64,000 nucleotides of DNA from Lactiplantibacillus songbeiensis. Its GTDB lineage: Bacteria; Bacillota; Bacilli; Lactobacillales; Lactobacillaceae. The notes beneath the pieces are model-generated. The model was not told where the DNA came from. It did not search any database and saw only the letters and a program-made list of their open reading frames with translations. Every line of letters starts with the position of its first letter. The first letter of the stretch is position 1. Shown here piece after piece: positions 45,278 to 54,758 of the stretch. A program made the position numbers and the translations under genes. The stretch spans positions 41,469-105,468 of the forward strand of contig NZ_BJDL01000019.1 of NCBI RefSeq assembly GCF_005405125.1, given 5' to 3'.

Positions 45278-46219
45278 TTGAAAAATAAAAAAGGCCTCAC
45301 CGTTACCCTGGCGCTGTCCAGTTTGGCGCTGTTCTTAAGCGGCTGTGTGCAAACTACGAAGACCGGTAAACCTTATGGCTTTATCTACGACTACCTCGCC
45401 CGGCCTGGTCAAGCGGTCATGCAATGGATGGCACACCTCTTTGGCAACAACTACGGTTGGGCCATTATCGGGTTAACGGTATTGGTACGACTGGTCTTAT
45501 TACCAATGATGGTCAATCAACAACGCAAATCGACGTATCAACAAGAAAAGATGTCTGCGGTTCAACCCGAATTAAAGAAAATTCAAGCCGCACAGAAGGC
45601 TGCTAAGACCCCCGAAGAAAAAACGGCTGTCAGCAACCAAATGATGCAACTTTACCGGGATAACGGCATTAGTATGACTGGTGGGATTGGTTGCTTACCA
45701 TTACTAATCCAATTTCCAATCTTCTCCGCCTTGTATTACGCGATTCGGTTCTCACCTGAACTTTCCAGTGCCACTTTTGTCGGCATTCCATTAGGGAAGT
45801 CAAGTTTCTTGTTAGCTGTCTTAGCGTTCTTGTCCTACTTGGCACAAGGTTACCTGTCAATGATCGGGTTACCACCAGAACAAAAGAAGACGATGCGGAC
45901 AATGTTAGTCTTGAGTCCAGTCATGATCTTGTTCGTCACGATGTCTGCGCCAGCTGGTTTAGGATTGTACTTCTTCGTTGGTGGGTTGTTCGCCTGCTTG
46001 CAAACGTTGATCATCAACTTCTTCCGGCCTCGGATTCGTCGCGAAGTTGAGGCTGAATTAAAGAAACATCCGATCAAGACGCCAACGCCAGCTGCTTCAA
46101 CGACTGCTAAACCAGTCCAAGCAACGGAACAAACCGTCGATGATCAATCATCAAATCGCAATGCCCATCCAAGTGAAGGCCGTAATGCTGGTAAACAGCA
46201 ACGTCATCACCACGATTAA
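45278..46219 (+). CDS. yidC: YidC/OxaA membrane protein insertase (lipoprotein type)
   Basis: A 313-residue membrane insertase. The signal peptide LKNKKGLTVTLALSSLALF ends at lipobox LSGC, so the N-terminus is lipid-modified. Five membrane segments follow, with YGWAIIGLTVLVRLVLLP in the first carrying the conserved Arg. The C-terminus is cytosolic, basic and His-rich (KQQRHHHD), a tail that aids ribosome binding in Gram-positive YidC2. I choose TTG 45278 after AAGGGGA, because the upstream ATG at 45248 lacks a ribosome site. Most lactobacilli have two yidC genes. Confidence 0.93.
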   Translation: MKNKKGLTVTLALSSLALFLSGCVQTTKTGKPYGFIYDYLARPGQAVMQWMAHLFGNNYGWAIIGLTVLVRLVLLPMMVNQQRKSTYQQEKMSAVQPELKKIQAAQKAAKTPEEKTAVSNQMMQLYRDNGISMTGGIGCLPLLIQFPIFSALYYAIRFSPELSSATFVGIPLGKSSFLLAVLAFLSYLAQGYLSMIGLPPEQKKTMRTMLVLSPVMILFVTMSAPAGLGLYFFVGGLFACLQTLIINFFRPRIRREVEAELKKHPIKTPTPAASTTAKPVQATEQTVDDQSSNRNAHPSEGRNAGKQQRHHHD

Positions 46220-46232
46220 TACTTGCACGACT

Positions 46233-46270
46233 AAAAAAGACAACTGCCAATGACGGTAGTTGTCTTTTTT
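46233..46270. terminator. Bidirectional terminator between yidC and a prenyltransferase gene
   Basis: AAAAAAGACAACT pairs with AGTTGTCTTTTTT around a 12-base loop. Confidence 0.9.
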
Positions 46271-46281
46271 GATGGCCAATT

Positions 46282-47247
46282 TTAAAAGATAATCCCAATA
46301 ATTAATCCAATTATTTGCATCCCTTGAAACATCATCAAGTTTTGTGGCGCAGTATTAAAGGTCGTTTCTTTAATCTGAACCGCATTGAACGCTTTAATGT
46401 TTTTCAACATTTTCGGCAAGACCAGTAGCACTAATAATTGATAAAGTGGCAATAATTGTAATGCGACACTGATCAAGACTGGCACATAAGCTAACAAGGC
46501 CAACGTATCATAAGTCCGCAACGCTTTAGGTTTACCGATATAATATGGCATCGTATAACGTTTGTTACGCACATCTTGATCCACATCACAGATGTTATCA
46601 GCTAACATGATGTTAGAAACTAGAAAGATGTTGGGCAACCCGACTAAGAACATGACTAAAATATTCTGCAAGTTCCCGACAACGGCGAAGTGTGGCCAAC
46701 TGAACGTAAAGCCCATCAAAACTGGGGTTGCTACGTTCATATAGACCGCTAAGAAGAACACCCCAAAACCTTCAACGGTCCCAGACAAAAGCTCCCCTAA
46801 TGGAAAACGGGAAAATGGGACGGGTCCGTAAGTATAGAAGACCGCCACCCCAATGGCAACCGCACCCATGAATAATAATAGCAAATTCGTTTTGAAAACG
46901 AGCACAATGCCGAGCACAATGGCAGTCGCTAACATCCATAGTACGAGATGCAAGGACCGTTTGGGTGATAAATGTTCGCGACCAATAATGTTATACGTAT
47001 CGCGGTAATGCAGATCGACCGCTAAAAAGTAATCTTGGACGTTGTTAAAGCCCGTCACAAATAAAGCGATTGACACTTGGGCAATTAAATAAATTAACGA
47101 ATTAACCCAATTAAATGCGTGAAAATAATAAATAGAAAATAAAACACCAATAAAATACGGCACAACACTCGCCGCTTTGGCATTCAGCCGAATGAACTGC
47201 AAGAAGATCTTGCCGGTCATTGGCCGATACGTGGTTTCATTTGACAA
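46282..47247 (-). CDS. UbiA-family prenyltransferase (MenA-like), copy 1
   Basis: A 321-residue integral membrane enzyme with about eight to nine helices. Asp-rich motifs are GFNNVQDYFLAVDLHYRD and MLADNICDVDQDVRNKRYTMPYYIG. The family transfers polyprenyl chains to aromatic acceptors; with this sequence context the likely substrate is 1,4-dihydroxy-2-naphthoate, giving demethylmenaquinone (MenA/DmkA-type). Start TTG 47247 follows GGGGGCGG. It lies 79 bp after a close paralogue on the same strand, so the pair arose by tandem duplication. Confidence 0.85.
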   Translation of the reverse strand: MSNETTYRPMTGKIFLQFIRLNAKAASVVPYFIGVLFSIYYFHAFNWVNSLIYLIAQVSIALFVTGFNNVQDYFLAVDLHYRDTYNIIGREHLSPKRSLHLVLWMLATAIVLGIVLVFKTNLLLLFMGAVAIGVAVFYTYGPVPFSRFPLGELLSGTVEGFGVFFLAVYMNVATPVLMGFTFSWPHFAVVGNLQNILVMFLVGLPNIFLVSNIMLADNICDVDQDVRNKRYTMPYYIGKPKALRTYDTLALLAYVPVLISVALQLLPLYQLLVLLVLPKMLKNIKAFNAVQIKETTFNTAPQNLMMFQGMQIIGLIIGIIF

Positions 47248-47326
47248 CCGGTCCGCCCCCTGAATAAATTTACTGCTATTCCACTATAACAGTCTTTCGC
47301 TAGTGTGAAAACCTTATCATGTGGAT

Positions 47327-48298
47327 TTAACCACCAAAGACTAAGCCTAAAATCAGGCCTAACATTTGTAGGCCTTGAAACAACATTAGGTTTTGTGGCG
47401 CCGTATAAAACGTTTCCTCACGAACTTGGGTCTGGTTGAATAGCCGGACATTTTTAATTAATTTCGGAATCGCAACTAGTGTAACCAGTTGATAGATTGG
47501 TAATAAATGCAGCCCCACGCTGATCACCACCGGCACATAACTAACAAAGACTAAGCTCCGATATAGTTGCATCGCACGTGTATGCCCTAAATAATACGGC
47601 AAAGTGTAGCGATGGTTCTTAATGTCTTGTGGCACGTCACCGATATTATTCGCTAACATAATGTTGGCCACTAGAATCACGTTAGGCAGACCGACTAAGA
47701 GTAAGATCAATATATTCTTGAGATTGCCCACTACCGCAAAGGCTGGCCAACTAATCGTGATCCCCATCAAAGTCGCCGGCGTCACACTCATATAGATGGT
47801 GAGGAAAAAGACGCCAAAACCTTCCACCCAGCCAGATAAAAATTCGCCGACTGGAAACCGGGAGAATGGCACGGGACCGGCCGTATACAAAATACTAATA
47901 GCAATCGCAATGGCCCCCATGAAGAGTAGTAATAGATTCGTCCGTAGAACTAAAATCAATCCTAATCCACAAGCCAAGGCCAGCGTGCCCCACATTAACC
48001 GGTACGCATGTTGTGGCGATAAATGTTCGCGTCCAATAATATTGTACGTGTCACGATAATGGGTATCGACTGCGAGCCGATAGTCTTGAACATTATTGAA
48101 GCCCGTTACAAAAAATGCCACCGAAATTTGCGCCACTAAATAAATTACCGCACTCAGCCAATTAACGGTATGAAAATAATACCAGCTAAATAAGACTCCC
48201 ATCACCCACGGCACCGCACTCGCCGATTTCGTTGGTAAGCGAATAAATTCTAAAAACAACTTCAGCGTCATCGGCTGATAAGTTGGTTGATCACTCAA
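47327..48298 (-). CDS. UbiA-family prenyltransferase (MenA-like), copy 2
   Basis: A 323-residue paralogue of the adjacent gene with the same motifs (GFNNVQDYRLAVDTHYRD, MLANNIGDVPQDIKNHRYTLPYYLG). Note MLANN here against MLADN in copy 1, and GDVPQD against CDVDQD; both keep the DxxQD-type pattern, but the first motif Asp differs. I choose TTG 48298 after GAGGGGG, since it aligns with the TTG of copy 1; ATGs upstream lie in the ribosome site. The two copies may differ in acceptor or have divided roles. Confidence 0.85.
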   Translation of the reverse strand: MSDQPTYQPMTLKLFLEFIRLPTKSASAVPWVMGVLFSWYYFHTVNWLSAVIYLVAQISVAFFVTGFNNVQDYRLAVDTHYRDTYNIIGREHLSPQHAYRLMWGTLALACGLGLILVLRTNLLLLFMGAIAIAISILYTAGPVPFSRFPVGEFLSGWVEGFGVFFLTIYMSVTPATLMGITISWPAFAVVGNLKNILILLLVGLPNVILVANIMLANNIGDVPQDIKNHRYTLPYYLGHTRAMQLYRSLVFVSYVPVVISVGLHLLPIYQLVTLVAIPKLIKNVRLFNQTQVREETFYTAPQNLMLFQGLQMLGLILGLVFGG

Positions 48299-48359
48299 TT
48301 GAAACATCCCCCTCGAAGTCATTAACAACCCTTACACTTGCTGCTAGTTGGATTAAATT

Positions 48360-48510
48360 GCCACTCTGGTTGGTCCAGAATCGGCTGGAACGTGGTGGCC
48401 GCGTTTGGAAGCCGAAGAGCGGTCTTCCAAGCCGGGCTTTATCTAGGTCGGAAAATCACCGACCAAGATAAACGACACCACTGAGCCAATTCTGGCCCGC
48501 CCGACGTTAA
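48360..48510 (-). repeat. Family A structured intergenic element, copy 5
   Basis: Outer stem CCAGAATCGGCT/AGCCAATTCTGG as in copy 2. Arm 1 GGAAG...CTTCC replaces the sequence of other copies with pairing kept. Arm 2 TTTATCTAGGTCGG...CCGACCAAGATAAA likewise. Confidence 0.82.
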
Positions 48511-48559
48511 CTAACGGGATTGAAAAATTAATGGTTGATTATTTTCAGTGCAGTCATTT

Positions 48560-48656
48560 AGCCGAAAGGTTGGTTCCTAAAATGCTCAGCCATGTCATGG
48601 CGTTGCAGCATTTTAGGAACCAACCGGCAGGCGGCAATTTCAACTAGTACCAAACG
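48560..48656 (+). repeat. Family C structured element, copy 1, deleted core
   Basis: Perfect 19-bp stem GGTTGGTTCCTAAAATGCT (48568-48586) / AGCATTTTAGGAACCAACC (48607-48625) enclosing only 20 bp (CAGCCATGTCATGGCGTTGC). The flank GGCAATTTCAACTAG...CCAAACG also recurs at copy 2. Confidence 0.8.
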
Positions 48657-48746
48657 TACCCCTTTAATATTAACAGAAGATAGCTCAACTGCCCAGAATG
48701 ACCAAAAAAGCAGCCAGACAAACTGCCTGACTACTACTTTTAATCC

Positions 48747-50399
48747 TTATTTATCTGCATGTTCATGATCATCCAACGGTGGCTCATCAAGATCGCGACT
48801 TGCCGGTTTAATCCCCGCTGGTAACTCTGACTTAGCGATCTTTTCAACCGCATTCGTATCGGCTTCTGCCTTGGCTAACAATTTAGGATCTTTCAAGATT
48901 GGCAATTGGAACCGGAAGATTGAGCCTTGCCCAACTACTGATTCAACACTAATCTTGCCATGATAACCTTCAACTAACCGTTGAGCAATCGACAAGCCCA
49001 GCCCATTACCGCCTTTATCCCGACTCCGCGCTTTATCAACTCGATAGAAGCGATTAAAGACGCGATCCAAGTTATCTTTGGAAATCCCTTCACCAAAGTC
49101 TTGAACCGCCACTTCGACGTAGCGAATATCCGTCGACAATGACAGGTGAATCTCTTGGCGTTTCGTGGAATATTTAACGGCATTATCCAACAGAATAATC
49201 AAAATCTGTTCCAAATGATTCCGATAAATCTGCGCATAAACCGCCTGCTTCACATCATCATCAAACGTGAAAATGAAATCAGGATGAATCATTTTAAAAT
49301 CATTGAACGCCTGAGTAACCAATTTTTGAACATCAGTCGTTTCATGGCTAAAGTTGATTTCCAACTGTTCAGCCCGCGAGAGATCCAACATTTCTTGAAC
49401 CAGGCTTTGCATCCGTTTGGTTTCCGATAATGACGCTGTCAATGATTCCGCTAAGACTTGCGGATCATCCTTTCCCCAACGATTCAAGAGTTCCATATGA
49501 CCTTGAATAATCGCAACTGGCGTCCGCAGTTCATGGGAGACGTCTTCCACGAATTGTTGCTGCTGAGTAATGTAGCGTTGCATCTGGTCCAACATATCAT
49601 TGAAGAGTGTGCCTAAATCAGACAACTCATCGTTGCGATTAAGGGCTGGTACCCGTGAATCAGTCTGTGGATCGTCTTGGACCGCATTAATCGTCTGCGT
49701 AATTTTACGCATTGGACGCAATAAGAAAGCTGCCAAGAAGTAGCCTAACAATGTCGAGCCAAAGATGGCAATCAACGTCATCACGATAAAAATCCACATC
49801 AAATTATGCGTGGTATTATGATAATCCGCCAAGTTATCGGTAATCTGGACATACCCAATCAGCTTATGCTGACTGGCGGCATAGATAGGGGCCCGTCCAA
49901 CGAGCTCGGAAGCACTCCCATGCCCAATCATCGACAACTGGCGCGAGGTACTCTGCTTAAATTCATGCGCATCTTGCCGTGAAATATACAGCGTCACGCC
50001 TTTCGGATCATAAACGGTCACGGCCAAATTGGTCCGCGACAACGCCGTTAATTCTGAGTCTGAAAAGATCTTCGTCTGTAAGGCACCATGCTTACGGGCT
50101 TCCATCCCAGAAGCAGGTTCAATATTTGCTTCTGGTTGTAGCTTAGCAGCGACTGACTTAATCGTTAAGCCTGTCGATTCAGTCCGTAATGATTGCTGGA
50201 CCGTCGTTACGGCACTAACCACGTCACGTTGTTCTTGGCGCATTAAGAGGTTCGTGAAGCTCTTATACACTAAGATTGAAAAGCAAATAAAAAGGAGCGC
50301 GGTCCCAATTGCGGTCCCCAGCGCCCATTTCCACTTCAATGACCAACGCTTCTTTGGTCGCGGTGTCGTCACCGTTGTTGTTTCAGTTGGTTCAGACAT
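48747..50399 (-). CDS. Sensor histidine kinase of a two-component system
   Basis: A 550-residue membrane kinase. Helix 1 (WALGTAIGTALLFICFSILVY) and helix 2 (LMWIFIVMTLIAIFGSTLLGYFLAAFLL) flank a 150-residue extracellular sensor domain. HAMP follows, then HisKA with FVEDVSHELRTPVAII (phospho-His) and HATPase with DNAVKYS, DFGEGI and GNGLGLSIAQ. The long C-terminal tail after the ATPase is acidic and unusual (DLDEPPLDDHEHADK). It overlaps the response regulator stop by one base (TAATG). The set resembles LisK/ArlS-like kinases controlling envelope or general stress; the signal is unknown. Confidence 0.93.
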   Translation of the reverse strand: MSEPTETTTVTTPRPKKRWSLKWKWALGTAIGTALLFICFSILVYKSFTNLLMRQEQRDVVSAVTTVQQSLRTESTGLTIKSVAAKLQPEANIEPASGMEARKHGALQTKIFSDSELTALSRTNLAVTVYDPKGVTLYISRQDAHEFKQSTSRQLSMIGHGSASELVGRAPIYAASQHKLIGYVQITDNLADYHNTTHNLMWIFIVMTLIAIFGSTLLGYFLAAFLLRPMRKITQTINAVQDDPQTDSRVPALNRNDELSDLGTLFNDMLDQMQRYITQQQQFVEDVSHELRTPVAIIQGHMELLNRWGKDDPQVLAESLTASLSETKRMQSLVQEMLDLSRAEQLEINFSHETTDVQKLVTQAFNDFKMIHPDFIFTFDDDVKQAVYAQIYRNHLEQILIILLDNAVKYSTKRQEIHLSLSTDIRYVEVAVQDFGEGISKDNLDRVFNRFYRVDKARSRDKGGNGLGLSIAQRLVEGYHGKISVESVVGQGSIFRFQLPILKDPKLLAKAEADTNAVEKIAKSELPAGIKPASRDLDEPPLDDHEHADK

Positions 50400-51085
50400 T
50401 ACGAGCGAATCACGTAACCTGTCCCACGAACGGTTTGGATATAGCTCTTTTCACCGGGACGATCAATCTTATTCCGTAAGTACCGGATATAGACATCGAC
50501 CACGTTAGTTTCAACTTCGGATTCGTAACCCCAGACCTTGTTCAACAAGACATCTCGAGCCAACACGACATTGATATTTTCCATTAACGTCAATAAAAGT
50601 TCGTATTCACGCTTCGTTAAGTTGATGACTTCATCACCACGTTTAACGACCAAGTTTTCCTTTTCAATCGTTAAATCTTTATAAGTGACTGTCGTTTGCT
50701 TGGTGCTTTGTTGTTCGCTTTCCAAGTCAATGCGACGCAATAAGGCCCGGAGCCGTGCCAATAATTCTTCGATGGCGAATGGCTTAACGATATAGTCATC
50801 GGCCCCATGATCCAACCCAGAAACCCGGTCAATCACAGAATCACGGGCTGTCATCATAATAATTGGGGTGTTCTTAACTTCCCGCACCCGACGACAAACT
50901 TCTAGCCCATTTAATTCGGGCAACATTAGGTCTAACAGAATCGCGTCAAAGTCTTCACCTAAAGCCGCGTCCAATCCCTTACGACCATTATATTCAACTT
51001 GAATGTCGTAACCTTCATGCTTTAATTCCAGTTCGACAAAGCGGGCGAGATTTTTTTCGTCCTCAATAATTAATATTCGACTCAT
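50399..51085 (-). CDS. OmpR-family response regulator
   Basis: A 228-residue regulator. The receiver domain has acidic pocket EDE near residue 8 and phospho-acceptor Asp in ILLDLMLPELNG, plus MTARDS and KPFAIEELLARLRALLRR. The winged-helix domain includes NLTKREYELLLTLMEN and TVRGTGYVIRS. It is the first gene of the operon with its kinase. The pair is of the LisR/CsrR/ArlR type by wording. Confidence 0.95.
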   Translation of the reverse strand: MSRILIIEDEKNLARFVELELKHEGYDIQVEYNGRKGLDAALGEDFDAILLDLMLPELNGLEVCRRVREVKNTPIIMMTARDSVIDRVSGLDHGADDYIVKPFAIEELLARLRALLRRIDLESEQQSTKQTTVTYKDLTIEKENLVVKRGDEVINLTKREYELLLTLMENINVVLARDVLLNKVWGYESEVETNVVDVYIRYLRNKIDRPGEKSYIQTVRGTGYVIRS

Positions 51086-51271
51086 TTACTTTTAGTCACT
51101 CCTAATATTCAACTTATCTAACAAGCGTACTCACGGTGTTTAATGAGAGCGACGTCCCATCAACAGGTACAACATGTTATTTTAACATGAATACGCTAAT
51201 TTTCCTACCACTGAAAGCTGTAGGAACCTTAATCTAAATCTCATTTTAACGGTTATTGACTAAAAAGCAAT

Positions 51272-52589
51272 TTAATCGCTCGGGGCATCAGGATGTTGGG
51301 CATGCCAGGCTTTAATGGCCGACAGTCGTTGTCGCCAAGCTTTTTCTTGGCCTTGAGTGGTCGGTTCATAGTACGTTTGGCCAGCTAACTCCGGCGGCAT
51401 CGTGGTCATGTTCGTTAATTTAGCCGCGGTATCATGTGCATATTGATAGTCATCGCCGTATCCTAAATCTTTCATTAATTTGGTTGGCGCATTGCGAATC
51501 TGTAAGGGTACCGGCAGATTACCCTTCGCGCGGACATCTGCTTGAGCGGCTACTTTCGCCATGTATAAGGCATTCGACTTCGGGGCTAACGCTAGATAGG
51601 TCACCGCCTCAGTCAGATTCACATCACATTCCGGCATGCCAATTAACTGACAAGCTTGATAAACCGCGACCGCTAACGGCAACGCCTGCCGATCCGCTAA
51701 GCCAATGTCTTCACTGGCAAAGCGAATCAGGCGCCGCGCGATATACAACGGGTCTTCTCCGCCTTTCAGCATCCGCATCAGCCAATAAATAGCGGCATCG
51801 ACATCGCTATTGCGCATCGACTTATGAAGCGCTGAAATCAAATTATAATGCTCTTCACCATTCTTATCATAGCGTAATGACTTGGTGTTAATCAATTGAT
51901 GCAAGCCCGCGGCCGTCACGTTCACCATTTAAGACCGCCATCTCTAGCGTATTCAGCGCCATCCGGGCATCACCATTGGCAAATTCTGCAATCAATTGCA
52001 GGGTATCAGGTTGTAAATGCACAGTTAACTTAGGAAACCCAGCTTCATTTTTAAGCGCACTCTGCAAAATTTCGACTAGCGCAACCGTGGTTAATTCCTT
52101 TAACACTAAGACCTTACAACGCGACAATAGTGCTGCATTAATCTCAAACGACGGATTTTCAGTTGTCGCCCCGATCAGGGTGATGCTGCCACGTTCAACG
52201 TACGGCAAAAAAGCATCTTGTTGCGCTTTATTGAACCGGTGAATTTCATCAATGAACACGATCGTGCGCTCACCAAAATCCCGATTAGCTTCTGCTTCAT
52301 CCATAATCTGCCGAATCTCTTTGATGCCAGTGGTCACGGCACTAAACGTAATAAAGTGCGACTTGGTCTGTTGGGCAATGATTTCGGCCAATGTGGTCTT
52401 ACCAACCCCCGGCGGTCCCCAAAAGATTAGCGACGGGATTTGGTCTTCGGCAATGAGTTGCCGCAATAGTTTACCCGGCCCGAGTAAATGGTCTTGACCT
52501 TTGAACCCATCTAAGGTCGTCGGTCGGACTCGATAAGCTAGCGGGCTACTCGTCCCCCGTTCTGGTTTGAATAATGATTCTTGGCGCAC
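51272..52589 (-). pseudogene. rarA: rarA (replication-associated recombination protein A), frameshifted
   Basis: Two ORFs together cover an AAA+ clamp-loader-like ATPase of stalled replication forks. The N-terminal part (start GTG 52589 after GGAGG) has Walker A GPPGVGKTT, Walker B FIDEIHRFNK and sensor GATTENPSFEINAALLSRC, then runs to ALNTLEMAVLNGERD and stops at 51888. The C-terminal part continues in another frame from VNVTAAGLHQLINTK (51928) to the end. The break lies at about 51915-51926, where GGTGAACGTGAC can be read as GERD or VNVT. A two-residue-phase deletion between two copies of that sequence explains it. Sequencing error remains possible. Confidence 0.85.
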
Positions 52590-52740
52590 CGCCAACACCT
52601 CCGTTTAGCATGATAATCTAATTATATCGCAAACAGACGTTCGATACAAAAGTGACCACTTCAAGCTTGAATACTTGACCACCCAAGTACCTATTTGGGT
52701 ATCATGGTGCTATACTCTGGTCAGACGGGGGATGATGACC

Positions 52741-53043
52741 ATGTTAAAAGATCCAAAAGCTGAGCACCTATTGCAACAAATTAGCGTTGCCTATAATAAT
52801 CCCGAGGTCGCTAAAGACACTGAATTAGCCGCCCATTTATTAAGGTGTGCGATGGAACTTGCTAAGTACGAAAATGTCCTATTAACCGCTTCACGGGTCA
52901 ATGCCGTTGCCCTCAACGCCATGCGAGCCCACATGAATCACCCGATTCAAGCCGTAACAACGCTCTACAACCAAACAGCCCGAACCTCTGAATATTACTG
53001 GGGCGTGGCGGCGACAACCATTTTAAGTGGCCTATTCTGGTAA
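52741..53043 (+). CDS. Enterocin-A-immunity-like protein (orphan)
   Basis: A 100-residue helical protein. The segments LLQQISVAYNNPEV, LAAHLLRCAMELAKYENVLLTASRVN and AVTTLYNQTARTSEYYWG resemble the four-helix bacteriocin-immunity fold (EntA_Immun), which protects a cell against class IIa bacteriocins. No bacteriocin precursor or transporter lies nearby, so it would be an orphan immunity gene. The start is ATG 52741, nine bases after GGGGG; the ORF is open further upstream but without a site. The family call is by similarity of wording and is moderate. Confidence 0.6.
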   Translation: MLKDPKAEHLLQQISVAYNNPEVAKDTELAAHLLRCAMELAKYENVLLTASRVNAVALNAMRAHMNHPIQAVTTLYNQTARTSEYYWGVAATTILSGLFW

Positions 53044-53056
53044 TTTAACCCTAACG

Positions 53057-53109
53057 AAAAAACAAGCTTGAAGCGTGCCTAGTGATTAGGTGCGCTTCAA
53101 GCTTGTTTT
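53057..53109. terminator. Strong bidirectional terminator
   Basis: AAAACAAGCTTGAAGCG pairs perfectly with CGCTTCAAGCTTGTTTT (17 bp) between the immunity-like gene and gnd. Confidence 0.92.
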
Positions 53110-53125
53110 CAATTAATCGTGATTT

Positions 53126-54562
53126 TTATTGTTCTTCATACCAAGTGTAATGGAACATGCCTTCACGGTCAGTCCGTTCGTAGGTATGGGCACCAAAGTA
53201 ATCCCGTTGTGCTTGTAACAAGTTAGCAGGTAAGACTTCAGCCCGGAATGAGTCGTAGTATGACAAAGCGGCACTAAATGATGGTACGGGAACGCCAGCT
53301 TGGATGGCCAAGCTTAAGACGTCACGAGTTGATTGTTGATACTTAGCAGCGATATCAGCAAAGTAATCATCCATCAATAAGTTGTTTAAGTCAGGCTTCT
53401 TATCAAATGCAGTGGTAATGTTTTGTAAGAATTGGGCCCGGATAATGCAACCAGCGCGCCAGATCTGTGCCAATTCACCGAACTTCAAGTCCCAGCCGTA
53501 ATGTTCAGCGGCGAAACGTAATTGTTCAAAGCCTTGAGCATAGCTCATGATCTTACTGAAGTATAGGGCTTGACGAATCTTTTCAACCAATTCTTCCTTG
53601 GCTGGTAATTTCACATCGTTCTTAGGACCAGCTAGCTTCTTAGAAGCCGCAACCCGTTCGTTCTTCATCATTGAGATGTAACGCGCATAAACGGCTTCCG
53701 TAATCACTGATTGTGGTACTTGGACGTTCAAGGCATCTTCGGAACTCCACTTACCAGTCCCTTTGTTGTTCCCACGGTCTAAGATCATGTCAACAATTGG
53801 CTTCGTCTTGTCGTCGCCTAAATCATCTTTACGTGACAAGATGTCAGCGGTGATTTCAACTAAGTAACTGCTGAGTTCACCCTTGTTCCAGTCAGTGAAG
53901 ACGTCAGACATTTCATCAACGGATAAGCCAGCCACATTACGCATAATGTTGTAGCTTTCGTCGATTAATTCTTCATCACCGTATTCGATCCCGTTGTGGA
54001 CCATCTTAACGTAATGACCGGCACCATTTTCACCAATATAAGTAACACATGGTTCGCCGTCTTGAGGCGCTTTAGCTGCAATCTTCTTCAAGATTGGTTC
54101 AACTAAATCATACGCTTCTTTTTGACCACCTGGCATCAATGAAGGTCCTTGTAAGGCCCCTAATTCACCACCAGAAACACCCATACCAATAAAGTTAATG
54201 CCAGACTTGTCTAAGCGGGCATTACGGGCCATCGTGTCGTTGAAGTTAGTGTTCCCACCATCAATCAAAACATCGCCCTTATCTAATAATGGTAATAATT
54301 CATCAATAACGGCGTCAGTTGGTTTCCCAGCTTTGACCATCATGATAATCCGACGTGGTGTTTCAAGGGATGCCACGAAGTCTTCAATCTTATAGCTTGG
54401 GACTAATTGCTTGTCCGCATGATCCTTAGCAACCTTTTCAGTCTTAGAACCGGTCCGGTTAAAGATCGCAACTTTGTAACCGCGGCTTTCAATGTTCAAA
54501 GCCAAGTTCTTACCCATGACCGCCATACCAATGACGCCAATTTGTGGTTTTTCATTACTCAT
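53126..54562 (-). CDS. gnd: 6-phosphogluconate dehydrogenase (decarboxylating)
   Basis: A 478-residue enzyme of the pentose phosphate (phosphoketolase) pathway, converting 6-phosphogluconate to ribulose-5-phosphate with NADP. The Rossmann motif [20 protein letters not shown], the loop FNRTGSKT, and active-site [26 protein letters not shown] and [18 protein letters not shown] are present. It is a long homodimeric form. It is monocistronic. Confidence 0.97.
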   Translation of the reverse strand: MSNEKPQIGVIGMAVMGKNLALNIESRGYKVAIFNRTGSKTEKVAKDHADKQLVPSYKIEDFVASLETPRRIIMMVKAGKPTDAVIDELLPLLDKGDVLIDGGNTNFNDTMARNARLDKSGINFIGMGVSGGELGALQGPSLMPGGQKEAYDLVEPILKKIAAKAPQDGEPCVTYIGENGAGHYVKMVHNGIEYGDEELIDESYNIMRNVAGLSVDEMSDVFTDWNKGELSSYLVEITADILSRKDDLGDDKTKPIVDMILDRGNNKGTGKWSSEDALNVQVPQSVITEAVYARYISMMKNERVAASKKLAGPKNDVKLPAKEELVEKIRQALYFSKIMSYAQGFEQLRFAAEHYGWDLKFGELAQIWRAGCIIRAQFLQNITTAFDKKPDLNNLLMDDYFADIAAKYQQSTRDVLSLAIQAGVPVPSFSAALSYYDSFRAEVLPANLLQAQRDYFGAHTYERTDREGMFHYTWYEEQ

Positions 54563-54714
54563 AAGATGTTTTGCCTCCCAAATTTAACTACGTCATTATC
54601 GTACCAAAAAAAGAATGTTAATTAAAGAATATTGTCACGATTTATCAAAAAAGTTTCAAAAAATATCAAGTTTCAAGAAATTCTTTTTCATCAAGTGACT
54701 TATTCCGACTTTAA

Positions 54715-54747
54715 AATAAAAAAATCGAGGATCTTTAATCCCCGATT
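54715..54747 (-). terminator. Terminator after the secreted protein gene
   Basis: Minus-strand AATCGGGGAT/ATCCTCGATT stem with a T7 tail. Confidence 0.8.
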
Positions 54748-54758
54748 CCTTCATAGAT

